64,000 nucleotides of DNA from NCBI RefSeq assembly GCF_032854445.1, contig NW_027018053.1, positions 1 through 64,000 of the forward strand, in the 5' to 3' direction. Both the position numbers and the translations under genes were made by a program. Under the pieces are notes generated by a model. It was not told where the DNA came from, did not search any database, and saw only the letters and a list, made by a program, of their open reading frames with translations. Numbering within the stretch: position 1 is the first letter of the stretch; every line of letters starts with the position of its first letter. Shown here one piece after another: positions 42,796 through 54,343 of the stretch. This DNA is from Liolophura sinensis (Eukaryota > Mollusca > Polyplacophora > Chitonida > Chitonidae).

Positions 42796-43735
42796 AGACT
42801 TGAGCTATTCCCCCAAACTATAATTTAAAAAGTTTTAGCCGTAATTTTCTTTACTTTCCACATAACCATAATGTTCTCTTTTGAATAATCCATTTCATGA
42901 ATCCTTCAGCACGACTATTCCAAGATTAAATCCAAGATGAATGTACCATTCGTCAAGAAACAAAGGACGTGACAAATGCCAGACATCCGGAGATATCCGC
43001 AGACAACCGATTATATCTGCATATCCGATATAAACAATGACCTTCATCTTTACTATTGACTTTCGAACACACACGTTTCACAATTTCCTCCCAAAATTTC
43101 TGTTAACTTCTAAGTTCTAAGTTCTGATTAAGTTCTAAATTTTTAACAACCTTTCAGAACAGTCCCATTTTTGTCTTGGTTTCATGTATATTTTCACTAC
43201 CAGTACCAAACATTGTTACTATCCGAAGTGTCTGTATCTCATTAATTTTTACCCTGAAATATTACCCAAGTTGTCCAATTCTGTTAGACGTCGGTCAAAA
43301 CTTTTCTGTGACCCAGTTAGAAAAATTGTAGTATTGGTTAAAGAGATATTTTACTGGTACTGATTTTCATTATTTTCGGACTCCATACATTGAAGACAGT
43401 TTCTTTTTTACCTTTGCCACACTTGTCTCTCAAGTTACCTAATCTCGTAAAATCTTGTCTGTCTTGTGTTACCTGGTGTTCAGGCGTTCTGAAGTCTCGC
43501 AAGGTTTCTGAGAGAGAAGACTTGGGCTTTCGCAAACTTTTACGTTAGCTGCATGCTGTGGAGCGTACGTGCTGTTATTGTATGCGGAAATTTTCCACTG
43601 TTCCGTTACAGGACTTTGCGGTGAATCCCAGATAACGCGAGATAGTGGTAAGTTATGCGAGACTAAGTTGCCAGAGGAGATTGTTGAAAAGGAAACAACG
43701 TGATCACCTCAAATTCTAGATCGTTATTTTTCCAG

Positions 43736-43849
43736 CGGTGGGACAAAGCGTAAACTGAGCACGGCAGTAGCTCTGATAGGGGATTCGCCCGTGATATTCC
43801 CGGACGAGCCGACCACAGGGGTGGATCCGGGCGCACTCTCATTCTGACG
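43736..43849 (+). pseudogene. ABCA pseudogene, left copy: signature and Walker B exon
   Basis: Encodes [20 protein letters not shown] then [13 protein letters not shown]. The ABC signature and Walker B are visible, with Pro in place of the usual Leu in FLDEP. The frame reaches TGA after GALSF, where ABCA proteins have ARRFLW. The right copy ends the same way, so this lesion predates the duplication, unless an exon boundary is misread. Confidence 0.85.
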
Positions 43850-43984
43850 TAACACAGATCAGGGCAGTCATTTCAGACATATCTTAGTTCAGCTATATTC
43901 ATTGTGCTTTGACATGAGAGAAATCTTGGGAGTACTGATATTTCATTTTTTCTACAACTGAACTGACACGGCATGGAAGCATGA

Positions 43985-44400
43985 TTATCGATATCCCACA
44001 GAGGATCTTCAGTAACGATATTAACAATTGGCCCAGGAGTTTTAATGTCGATATAAACATTTGGCCTACGATCTTGAATATCGATCGTAACATTTGACCA
44101 AGAATCTTGAGTATCGATATCAACACTTGAACAAGGAAATTAAGTATAGATATTAACATTTGACCTAGGATCTTGAGTATCCATATTAGCATTTGACCCA
44201 GGATCTTGAGAAGCTACATCAACACTTGACCTGGGACCTTAAGTATCGATATTAACGTTTGACCGAGGATCTTTCGTATCGATATTAACGTTTGACCCAT
44301 TAACTTGAGTATTGATATCAACACTTGACGTATGAGCATGTCTGTCGATATCAAAAATTGAAAACTCGTGGTGCTCAAAATTAGAGCGTTTGACATTTTA
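43985..44400. repeat. 33-bp minisatellite, left arm (~12 units)
   Basis: GATCTTGAGTATCGATATTA then ACATTTGACCCAG, imperfect. The right-arm counterpart (59455-59640) has only about 5-6 units, so copy number changed after duplication. 33 bp is 11 codons, which gives open frames with an 11-residue period. Confidence 0.85.
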
Positions 44401-44779
44401 ACGTTAAAGAATGTGTCCTCTAAACATGAACAAATGTATTAGGGCCGGATATTGTCACCCCCAGGAATCGAAGAATGGCAGTTCAAGGCGTTCGGAATAT
44501 TCCCTGTTTGAGACCTGTGAAGGAACGATCACCTCCTGTAAACTATAGAGAATGGAACTGTCGCGAGTATTGTCAATGACGTAAAGTCACAAGGATTTGA
44601 TGTTTTTTTAATAAAGCAAAGGTTACTCACGAATAGTATCCAGTTGTTAACATAAAAATCATACTGATTTGATATTAAGGCGTGTGATTTTATTTATCGA
44701 AGGGAGATAACTCATATAACGCAACATTCGTGTCAACCGATGTTTTATTACAGTCTTACCTATTTGTGTTTCGGTTCAG

Positions 44780-45197
44780 CATGGAATAATGTGACGCCCT
44801 TTGTACGCTACTGGTCATCATGGTCAACGGTCAGTTCCTCTGTTTAGGCAGCCCTCAGCACTTGAAGAACAAATTCGGACAGGGATACACCTTTATTGCA
44901 CGAGTGAAATCGTCCCACAGCGAAGAACTAGAACATGTCATAGAACACAAATTCCTGAGCCATTACAAAATGGACTCGTGCACGGGGTACGTCAGCTACC
45001 AGTTGACTGACTCTAGCCTGCCGCTTTCGTATCTTTTCGGAACTGTCGAAAAATCCAGAGAACATCTCAATCTGGAGGTCTATTCTGTCGGTCAGACAAC
45101 TGTCCACCAAGTGTTTCTCTATTTCACCAAACACCAAATCGAGAAACAGGCAAAAAAGAACTGCTGTTGCACTTGCTGTTGTTACCGTTCAAATTAA
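44780..45197 (+). pseudogene. ABCA pseudogene, left copy: C-terminal exon
   Basis: Encodes IMVNGQFLCLGSPQHLKNKF, GQGYTFIARV, then SVGQTTVHQVFLYFTKHQ and a Cys-rich end (KKNCCCTCCC). Near the start a TAA (44788-44790) replaces the CAA of the right copy (MEQCDALC). ABCA proteins have MEECEALC there. Confidence 0.88.
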
Positions 45198-46341
45198 ATT
45201 GTCTGGAATTAAAATTCGATATCTTTAGGGAAATCAGATCATTCTTAATTGTTGCTGCTGTTCTGATAATATACTACTCATGTCTCTAAAAAGACGAGCT
45301 TTGTGTCAATTTTAATCACTAAAAGCTAATAGTGCAAAAATAATTGTTGCTCTGTTGTTGCGGAGTAGAGGGACTCTCTTCGAACAACACAGTTGTGCGA
45401 GTAAGGGAAGGAAACATCCCCAAATATGTCAGGTTGACGGAACATTTACTGTTGTTCACTCGCGCATTTAATCTTCTCTCGGAAAAATCGATGTCACCCT
45501 CATGTTCCCACAAATTTATTTATAGTACATTTGTCGTAGGATATTTTGTACGTCACTATTAACGTACCGTTGTCTTATATATGCGATATCGTACAAGGAG
45601 GTCATTTTTGTGAAAGTGGCCACTGTTCATCTGTTGGCCTAACAAAATAGTTCATGGTAATAACACGAATTGACACAAAAGGACATACTCAGGTTCTGAA
45701 CTGTACCTTACTGCGTTTGCCATCTTGATAACTCACCAACTGCTATTACACATGCTCGGAAACTGTGATTATATTTCGTGAACAGTCGTCATTGCCATGG
45801 ACCCTTTTTGGTTCAGTGAGTTAATTGCGGTGATCACATTGCTGAAAGTCGGTTTATGCTAGAGAAGATTAAATGCTCGTGTGAACAGCTGTAAATGCTC
45901 CTTACCTTCAATTCGACACATCTGGGGCTGTTTCCTTGGGTAACGTCCGCAACTGTGCCCCTCGATAAGAGTTATCCCACACCGCATCTAGTTGCCCTGT
46001 TTTGGTTTGTGAAGGTGTTCTTGTTGTGATCGTCGTTTTGCCCTTGCAGTCGTTCTAGTTTTGATCCGAATGTTTTTGCTGGCGTTGTTCTTGGTGTTAC
46101 CACTTTTTTGTTAATCCCACTGTTCATGGTGTGGCAATTGTTCATGGTGTGACCATTGCTATGTTGTTACCGTTAATGGCATGTTTTAACTGTGGGCCTT
46201 TTGCTGTTGTTGTCGTCCATGCTGTGATCAGTGTTTTTCATGTTACGGTGTTTCTTCTGAACCGTGTTTTTAATAGTGTCGTTGTTATTGTTGTTGCTAG
46301 AAATATTTATTGAGTACACACTTGAAAAACAGAACTGATTT
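45198..46341. other. Duplicated flank downstream of left ABCA copy, no gene recognised
   Basis: Matches 57553-58560 in reverse. Contains GTTGTTGCCATGGTGTG-like GTT/CAT-rich stretches near 46080-46240. No coding homology seen. Confidence 0.6.
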
Positions 46342-47316
46342 TGAACTAATTGACGTGATAAGTATTCTCTCGCCAAACAAACGTTGTTCTGTAGTGAATA
46401 TAAACCGACTGCCAAACGAAACTTTACGTCTCCGTGAGTTAAATTTAACCAGCTTTTTCAGCAAATTAATACCAAAATATTGTACAAAAACATTGTACGA
46501 AGCATATTCCTATGTGCGACAAGCGCCATATAACCCCACACGAATTTGTTTTGAGAAAACCAAGAAAGTTGAAAAATCACGTGACCCATGGATGGCCGCT
46601 TCTGAACATGTAAAAAAAAAACGTTACACACAGTGTGCTGGACTTACACACTGACTAAAAACCACCAAAGTAATGGAATGGGTATTTTTCTCCTCCTGCT
46701 CTGTTTGTTCACTTGTAAAATGATTTGTGGGCTGCTTTCTCCGTTCTTACTCAAGACTTTCAGTATCTAAAGTCATTGGTCTTTTAAATATATTAAACTT
46801 CAGTCATCCTGCTGTTTGCTTAGGTAAAATAACTCGATTTCAACTCTTTCTATAGTTTCTTTTGGCCGTCAGTTTATATGTTACATGTATATGTATTCGC
46901 TCATACTTAACACCTACTTATTAACCATATAAATCATTTATATCATTCAAGAGGCAGGACAAGGTCACTGTGTTTTGATCACTCCACAACTATATAAAAT
47001 ACAGTTCCTGCTTTACTAGGCTACAGACTCGTAGTCTGGCGTTTTGTTCTATTCGCGGCCAACCCGTGCGTGCTAGTTCAAATATGTCCTTGTTTGTGTA
47101 ACTGCGAGTGGAAATTTAAACTCCTGTATAGTTGCAAACCGTATGATGACTGTGATGATGACCGCTCAGACCGAAGTAAGTAATTATGAATCGCTACTCT
47201 GCAAACAAAAATAAATGATAAGGAGCTACTAAATTAACAGAATTGCTGTAGTCTGAGTGATGCTAGAATGCATTATGTATTGCAGCAGATTATGTGAGAA
47301 GCTATGCATTTGCTGG

Positions 47317-47353
<37 letters not shown>

Positions 47354-47540
47354 GTTCTCCTGTGATGGAGGTAATTACTGTTCAGTTGGCGATCATGTAA
47401 CCAGTGAAACTAAAACTTGTCTCTTCGCCTTCCAGGATTTGTAATTTTCCCGTCACGTGGTGTCAACAATTACTCTGTTCAAAAATAGCTCCGATATTCT
47501 GTTAATTCAACATAAAGTTTATACTAGACTAACTGAATAT
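46342..47540. other. Spacer of the inverted duplication, left part; no gene recognised
   Basis: AT-rich. Contains a pure T tract (47321-47349) and a family E repeat (47233-47285). An open frame at 46310-46654 has no recognisable domain. Confidence 0.5.
47233..47285. repeat. TIR-like repeat family E, copy 2 (one end)
   Basis: AAATTAACAGAATTGCTGTA then GTCTGAGTGATGCTAGAATG. Matches the ends at 49871 and 50040. Confidence 0.5.
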
Positions 47541-47549
47541 TATGTTATA

Positions 47550-47713
47550 ATATTCATTTATTTATTTGATTGGTGTTTTTCGTCGTACTCAAGAATATTT
47601 CATTTGTACGACGGCGGCCAGTATTATGGTGGGAGGAAAAAGGGTAGCGCTCAAGGGATACCGACGACCAACGGAAGGTTGCTGTCAGACCTTCCCATCT
47701 GCAACTGGAGAGA
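47550..47713 (-). mobile_element. SINE family A, partial
   Basis: TTTATTTATTTGATTGGTGT, ACGACGGCGGCCAGTATTAT, CAGACCTTCCCATCTGC. Truncated before the head. Confidence 0.85.
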
Positions 47714-48600
47714 AATATATGGTAATAAAACAATTCATTATATATCATTGGGTTATTCTCGTGTGTGTAATTGTAAAATTGAATGAAATATGTGAGTCAG
47801 CCTCGTTATAGCATTGCTGTGCACTCAGTGGCCTTACTTGTGTTATGAACAACTGGAAGTTTGGATTGAAGTGAGTATACGTACAACACGTGGTGTATAA
47901 ATAATTTTGAATCGGGTATTACAGGTATTGCATGACGATTCCTTTTTCATTGATGATTGGTTTTTGGATCAGAATGCCTTTTATCTATTTACATAATTTA
48001 ACACCGTAACAATATATACTTCGATGACTGGAACAGGTTCTAGAACTTAAATATTGTGTGACTACCCAGCATGGTCAATTTTTATGTAGCCATTGTATAG
48101 GCTTACCTACATTTACCTGTTTATATTTTTACTGTTATCTAAGGCACGTTTGCCATCCCAACGTAAACTTCATTGCCGAGTGTTTATTGCCATTAACTGA
48201 AGCACGTTATTCCTCCAAACAAAATCCATTAGTAACGTTCACAGTCTATCCATGTGACTATACAGGGTGACAGGTAAGGACATTAAAACCACAGTACGGT
48301 GTTGACGTCCAATCGAATATAACATCCACTCAATCATTCAACCCACCAATCAAGTAATCAATGAATCGATCGATCAATAAGTCAGTCAGTCAATCAGTCA
48401 ATGAATTAATTAAACTAAATATATCAGTTAAACTGAATCGTGACATCTCGAGGTATTTTCATCCCTTGGTTTTGTGGGCTAATATTAGGCTATACAGAGC
48501 TGTTCACTTTGTTGTATACATTAGGAAGAATATGTGACAGGAGATTTAATCTGTCAACTACCACTCTTCCTGTCTGTTCAGAGGAATGACGTAACACTTT
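47714..48600. other. No gene recognised
   Basis: Only a degenerate ATCA/TCAG-rich stretch (about 48320-48430) stands out. Confidence 0.5.
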
Positions 48601-48654
48601 TTGTATAGAGCCTCGTGACTCTGAGAGATGTGAATGTTAGATGAGCCTCTCGGC

Positions 48655-48815
48655 ACGCTGCACGAGGACGCAACAAATCGCGCCCCAACGGTAACTGTCC
48701 ACGTCCTCTCTCCCCGCGCTCCGGCGCGAGGACAGTACTATTAGGGCACGATTTGCTCCGTCGTCATGCCGCGGGCTGTGCGCGGGGCGAGATGTCCTCA
48801 TTCGACTTCTAGTGA
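48655..48815. other. GC-rich nested hairpin, origin unknown
   Basis: GC content rises sharply here. GAGGACGCAACAAATCGCGC (48664-48683) pairs imperfectly with GCACGATTTGCTCCGTCGTC (48746-48765). Inside, GTCCTC (48703-48708) and GCGC (48716-48719) pair with GCGCGAGGAC (48724-48733) around a TCCG loop. A 249-nt minus-strand open frame here has no known domain. Confidence 0.55.
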
Positions 48816-48889
48816 GCTCGGTCACAAGTAGGTCTACACCCTGTGAAGCCGTGGGAAATCTGTCTGTTAGCGATTGTGTCAACAATAGG

Positions 48890-49010
48890 TACGGAAACCG
48901 ACACTCAGACTTGCATTATGTGCGTATATTAACTCCTCGTCGTCATATTACTGAAAAAAAAAAATGATAAGTACGACATTAAACCTAAAGCCTTCATTCA
49001 TTTAGGATGT
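48890..49010 (+). mobile_element. SINE family B/C tail
   Basis: TAACTCCTCGTCGTCATATT, TAAGTACGACATTAAACCTA and TTCATTCATTTA. It follows the GC-rich hairpin directly, so the hairpin could be an unusual SINE body (inference). Confidence 0.65.
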
Positions 49011-49860
49011 GGGAATGTATCATGACTGATTCCGCAGAAACACATAGAAGTATATTAGACAGCTATACACAGGACTTGGCGTATAACTAGGCTACAGGAA
49101 CAATGGCAGAGTAAAGAGCTGTGACACCTGGCTATGGTGCATACACGTATTGTGTAACCCCATTCGATGAAGCCTCCTAGAGGGACGAGGCGTTAAGGTG
49201 AGTCTTCTCAGATCCCCTCCGTCACCAGTTTAATCACTACACCAGTCATCCCCTGGAATGTATTGTCACCTAGTTGTATATTTCCATACGGCGAGAAAAA
49301 AACCGTTGTCTGTTTAAATCAGACAGAAAAGTTTTGCATGGAGAAAGGCCTCACACGTTTGTATGAAGGTCAAAACTGTCCTCTTGCAAGAACCACATTT
49401 ACCTAAACACCCTCTACCTAAATACCCTCTATCAGTCTTGTATAAACCGTAAAATCTTCACCATCGTGCCACTACAACATTGACTAACCCTCTGTAGTTG
49501 TTTTCTCGGGTGGTAGAGGAAACAACACCAAGTTTTACATTAAATAATGGTACTCTCATATTTATGACCAAGTATGCCCTTTCATGGGGCTCTAAAAAGC
49601 TGGAGATTTTGGGTTAATCCTGTAAACTCACTTATCCAAGACACCGCACCTCTGGTGTCCAACGTGTGTAAACGCTGATGTGCAGTAGACGTTGTACAAC
49701 AACTGGTCAGCCTGTGAACGCATAGCCGTGTACACGTGCCTGTAAGCGCAATCCGTTAATTATTTGTGGTCTAGAGTTTGTTTGATAGTTTAAAATTTAC
49801 GTAGTTCGCATTTGCACCGTCTGACTGTTTCAAATATTTTTAGTTTGGAACTTCACTCAA
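49011..49860. other. No gene recognised
   Basis: No repeat or coding signal that I can support. Confidence 0.45.
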
Positions 49861-49870
49861 AAACATAATC

Positions 49871-50093
49871 TGTTAATTTTAAAAGAAGCTATGTTGTCTG
49901 AGAGATGCTAGACTGCATTTAGTTATCATAAAATAGTATATACTCTGCCATATTCAACATAATACCCTGTTAGTCTAATAGAATCTTTCTGTTGAATTAA
50001 TAGAATATTTGTGTTATATTTAACAGAATAATCTGCTGATATAACAGAATATATTCTAACATCACTCAGGCAACAGAATTTCTGTTCAATTTA
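49871..50093. mobile_element. TIR-like repeat family E, copy 3 (both ends)
   Basis: The left end (TTAATTTTAAAAGAAGCTAT, TTGTCTGAGAGATGCTAGAC) and the reverse complement of the right end (TTGAACAGAAATTCTGTTGC, CTGAGTGATGTTAGAATATA) align at about 70%. The interior is rich in AACAGAAT words. About 220 bp, no coding. A MITE-like element is the likely identity. Confidence 0.5.
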
Positions 50094-50549
50094 AGCTTTT
50101 TGTTTGTTGTTTTTCTGTCTGTTTCAATCCCTCAAGTTGGCCAATAACGGAGAATGAGCTTACATCTAACTGCATTGTAGAACGGGTGCTGTAAGCCACT
50201 GATATTATGAGTGAAACATCACTTGAGTTCCGGAAGAAAAAATCGCTGTAGGGGCCACATACCTGTAGGGGCATAGTCGTAGGATAGTCTTTATGTGTAT
50301 GTGTTTGACTAACCTACAACCCATAAGCGCTCAAGGGAGACTGACCTGGTAGATGAAAGGTGTACGATCCGTGTGACAGGTTGTATATACACTGAAGGGT
50401 AAGTATAAGGTCAGCTCCGTGCTGTTTGTGTAGCTTTTTAAGGTGTGTACTACCTTATTTAGTTGTTATATAACTGCAGCACAGTTGTCTCAGGGCCGTC
50501 TTAACTGTGGCGTATATATATTGCTGGCTTACTGGATAAGTATGTTCTT

Positions 50550-51345
50550 GTAGCGGTACGGGTCAAATTGGTACCGCTGTATGGCTCATTGGATTAAAAT
50601 CTGTTTGTAGCAGGTCGGTAATTTGTAGCGCTGTACAACTTACTGAATTAGTATCCCTTTGCAGCAGGGCGGTCTAATTTGTATTGCCGTATGACTTATT
50701 TAATTAGTATCTGTTTGTTTCAGGTCGGTCTAATTTGCAGCGCTGTACGGCTTACTGAATTAGTATCTCTTTGTAGCAGGGCGGTCTAATTCGTATCGCC
50801 GTATGACTTATTGAATTGGTATCTGTTTGTTTCAGGTCGGTCTAATTTGTAGCGCTGTGCGACTTACTGAATCACTATCTGTTTGCAACAGGTCTGTAGC
50901 AGGCTAGTCTTATTTTTAGCGCCTCTGTGGCTCAGTCGGTTAGCGCGCCTGCGCAGCATAGTGACCTAGAAGTCTCTCACCAATGTGGTCACTGTGAGTT
51001 CAAGTCCAGCTCTTACTGTCTTCCTCTCCGACCGTACGTGGGAAGGTCTCTCAGCAGCCTGCGGATGGTCGTGGGTTTCTCCTTGTGCCCGGCTGTGCCC
51101 GGTTTCCACCCAAGATAATACTGGCCGCCGTCGTATAAGTGAAATATTCCTGAGTACGGCGTAAACCATCAATCAAATAAATCAATCAATCTTATTTTTA
51201 AGTCCGCATGCCTTACTGGATCAGTATCTGTTTGTGGCGTGGCGGTCCCATTTGTAGCGCTAAATGCCTAACTGAATTACTCTCTGTTTGTGGCGTGGCG
51301 GTCTAATATAGTCCGCTGTATGGTTTATTGGATTTCAGCACCGAT
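50550..51345. repeat. ~57-bp degenerate minisatellite interrupted by a SINE
   Basis: Units like GGTCGGTCTAATTTGTAGCG, CTGTACGACTTACTGAATTA, GTATCTGTTTGTAGCA, about ten copies. The array continues on both sides of the SINE at 50917-51186. Confidence 0.8.
50917..51186 (+). mobile_element. SINE family A, full length
   Basis: GCCTCTGTGGCTCAGTCGGT head, B box GAGTTCAAGTCC, tail ACCATCAATCAAATAAATCA. Flanking TCTTATTTTTAG and TCTTATTTTTAA (about 50907-50918 and 51189-51200) look like the target duplication. Confidence 0.9.
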
Positions 51346-51850
51346 GTAGCGATCCATGATAGGTTGGTTTCTTTGATCATTATCTGCAGTTAGAAGGATG
51401 GTTTCAGCACGATCAGGAACCATGCTTAAATCATTCATTTAAAACGTTCATATCGCTGCATCGAAAATTCAGGTTTGGCGGAATTGAGTGTTGGGGCTTT
51501 ATGTCTGGATATTTGTCCGGTACCCAGCGAAGGGCGACGAATAACTGTCAGTACTCCACTTTCCTCCACGGATTAACCTGATACAAGTCATACAAGTGAA
51601 CAGTTCTTGGGGCCATCGTTAGGGGCTAATCAAATGTATATGGAAATATTTCCGCCTAATGTATGCGTACAACACAGAAGAACAATAATGTCTAATTTAT
51701 CCATAAAATATCCAAGAACTGGAAGTCTGTTGTCAACTGTTTGCTGTAACTTGAACAGAAGAAAGCGCTAATCGTTCGTCATTTCACGCTGTATTGTATG
51801 TTTTCGTTTTCAGAGCCCTTCGTCGCCACGTTGATATAGAAAACGTAATA

Positions 51851-54254
51851 ATGATCATGATTTACGCGCGCAGACAGAGTGTGACGTCACTTATGGTTTT
51901 TGTCACCTGCTTTGTCGTCTGCTTTAGAGAATGCCGTACGGTTTCAATGACTACAACATCAGAAATAGATTCCCATGTCGACACAGGTATCGTGGATGCT
52001 AACCATGGTAGCATTGGCAAGACGAGAACCAACAGATTGGTTAATCGACAGCCTGGGCTGACACTTGCAGATTCTGGGGACCAGGAATTCCTCTCTAGTC
52101 TGCATATCACAAGGATGAAACAGGGCGTCAGTGATGATCACTTACAAAGTGGCTTCGACCAGAAACCTGCAGATAGTTCAACAACAACGAATCTTGACGA
52201 CAGTTGTCCTCTGTCAGCATTCTGTAAATGCACTAAGTCGAAGAGAGAAATGAAGTGCACTGGTAACATACCTTACATCCCAGTGCCTCCTGCTTACGTG
52301 ACTTCTGTCACGGTTTTACGCGCGTCGTTCGGAACGTTGACAAAACAGACTTTGACTAACGTAACTAACGTTTCCCTGTCATGTCTAAAATTGTCTCACT
52401 CGGAGATAACCCACATCGAGAAAGATGTTTTTCTCGGTTTGAAATTCTGCCAAGGAGCAAAATTAGACCTGAGCGGGAATAACCGTATATACTTGAGTGA
52501 GCTAAAAATGGCATTCTGTGATCTCGCTCCTTCCAATGTGTCTGTATTACAGTTGGATAACATGGATTTCAAGACTTTCCCTTCTGGTCTTTTGGACTGT
52601 TTATTAGGTTCAAAGATAAGAAGTTTGAGTTTACGTAACAACAACTTTTTGACGTTTTCGGGTCAGGCTCTGTCACCGTTGGAAGAACTGACCACGTTGA
52701 ATCTGACATACAACAACATTACCTATTTACAGGACGTTGAAGGCTTCAGGAATTTAACTTTTCTTGAGCTGCGTTGGAACAATTTCACGAAAATCCCACG
52801 ACTTTTCAAAGAGACCTCTCCTGATGACAGCGTGTACCCAAAACTTTGGACGCTAAGACTTGGATCTAATCGAATTCTGGAGATAGCGAAAGAGGACTTT
52901 TCCGGTCTACGAAACCTTAAATACTTAGATTTGAAGTTTAACTACATTAGAAGTCTCGCAAATAATTTGTTTAGGAAACGCCCAAATTAGAACGACTTTA
53001 TCTTAAGCATAATAATATCCGCCAGATTTCCAGCTTCGCTTTTAATAGCTCCTCGTTACGTTATTTGGACCTCTCAGTAAACGCTTTTCATTTCAGCACT
53101 GCCGACACTAAAAACTTCTTCTGTGTCCAAACCTGGATGTGCTTTATTTGACGGATAATATTATGGACATCAACAACACTGCTTTAGAGGAACTTTTTTC
53201 TCCCCTCTCTAAGCTCACGCGACTGATAATAGAAAACGTGCGTATCTATAAACGGCTACCAGAACCTCTGTTTAGGGTTCTTCCTTCATTGAGAGAATTG
53301 ATTGCCTCCAGTAATAGTATCAATGATTGGACGCCTGGTGTATTCAGAGAGGCCAAGAAACTTGAAAAACTTTACATGGACTCTAATAAAATTTCTACGA
53401 TTTCCGAATATTCATTTCCTAAATCTCTCTTGGTCAACCTCAAGAAATTGAATCTGGCCGGCAACCCTTTCGCTTGCACCTGCGATTTAATGTGGTTCAG
53501 GAATTGGATTCGAACCACCAACGTAACCATCGTGGCTCTGAACCACACAGATTACAAATGTTACTCGCCGAAAGAATGGGAAACATTAAGAACCTGCTGT
53601 CCTTCAATCCTACAGTAGAATCTTGTACTGTGAAGAAGTTTAAACTTGCCCTTAATACTTGGCGCCGTCCCTGGGTACGGCTGCCGTCGTAATTGCGATT
53701 ACTGTGACTGTGTTTGTTCGTTACAGGATGCACATTAGCTACTGCTGTTTCCTTACACGTTCCAAACTCAAAGGATACACGGAAATCGAGAACACGGAAG
53801 GGTACGGATTATGACGCCTTCGTCGTTTATAGTGCCACAGACCGGAACTGGGTGATCCAGGAACTCTTAGCCAAGGTGGAAGATAGGGAAGGATTTAAGC
53901 TGTGTTTTGTACGACAGGGACTTTATACCTGGAACCGACATTGTAGACAATATCATGGTTAACATGGAGGCCAGCAGGAAAGTCATTCTCGTCCTTTCTG
54001 ATAGCTTCGCTGGCCAGCGAATGGTGTGAAGGGAGTTAAAAATGGCCCAGCACAAGCTTCTCGATGAAAGGAGAGAAATTCTTATCCTGGTGAAACTAGG
54101 AGACATTCAGTACCGTAACATGACGAACCGACTAATGCTTCTGATGCGAGACAAGATATACATAGACTGGTCTGACTGTGAACTGAGCAGAGACATGTTC
54201 TGGCAGAAGCTGATCCGGGCACTTAGCAGACCGTCGGAACCCACCGCAGCCTGA
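51851..54254 (+). pseudogene. Toll-like receptor pseudogene (LRR ectodomain, TM, TIR)
   Basis: In order: hydrophobic signal (SLMVFVTCFVVCF), Cys-rich LRR N-cap (SAFCKCTKSKREMKC), about ten LRRs (for example LRSLSLRNN-type and LKYLDLKFNYIRSLANNLF), LRR C-cap (NPFACTCDLMWFRNWI), a membrane span near 53660-53740 (TAAVVIAITVTVFV), then TIR with box 1 YDAFVVYS, box 2 DFIPGTDI and box 3 FW. The order is that of a single-pass innate immune receptor. The frame changes at least six times: near 52980, 53120, 53585, 53655, 53800, 53915, and a paired shift near 54005-54030. No single exon can be read through. Upstream AG at about 51812 could be an acceptor from a 5' untranslated exon. I infer a pseudogene; sequence error would need many independent indels. 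Confidence 0.87.
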
Positions 54255-54343
54255 CGTCGGTCGGAACCCACCGCAGCCTTACGTCTGCCGGAACCCATCG
54301 CAGCCTCACGTCCGTCGGAACCCACCGCAGCATGACGTCATGC
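54236..54343. repeat. 27-bp repeat x4 at the TLR 3' end
   Basis: CGGAACCCACCGCAGCCTGA then CGTCGGT, four units. The first begins inside the last codons of the TLR remnant, and each unit carries a TGACGTC- or TTACGTC-like word. Confidence 0.85.

Larger units (their letters stand above)
41618..46341 (+). repeat. Left arm of a ~4.6 kb inverted duplication
   Basis: Matches the reverse complement of 57553-62073, through exons, introns and flank. Identity by eye is near 90% in the [10 protein letters not shown] exon. Markers shared in order: Walker A exon, 160-nt exon, SINE tail remnants, GATATCCGC/TCTGC motifs, Walker B exon, 33-bp minisatellite, C-terminal exon and the CATGGTGTGGCAATTG region. 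An extra ~85 bp lies near the inner end (46243-46315). Confidence 0.92.

Noticed and set aside
43899-44396. Minus-strand open frames with ILKILGQMLIS-type repeats (and the 59471-59665 counterpart)
   Set aside because: The 33-bp minisatellite equals 11 codons, so frames stay open by period. There is no conserved protein signal, and the copies differ in length between arms.
40211-45197. A functional ABCA gene on the plus strand
   Set aside because: In-frame TGA at 40444, missing TMD exons, a ~65-bp loss before the NBD, a stop after GALSF and TAA at 44788 all argue against it.
48637-48885. 82-codon minus-strand frame in the GC-rich island
   Set aside because: GC-rich DNA has few stops. No domain, signal or neighbour supports it, and the hairpin structure explains the base composition better.
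51794-54254. TLR frameshifts as general assembly error
   Set aside because: DDX31 reads cleanly over 17 exons in the same window, so a high indel error rate is unlikely. Local error cannot be fully excluded without reads.
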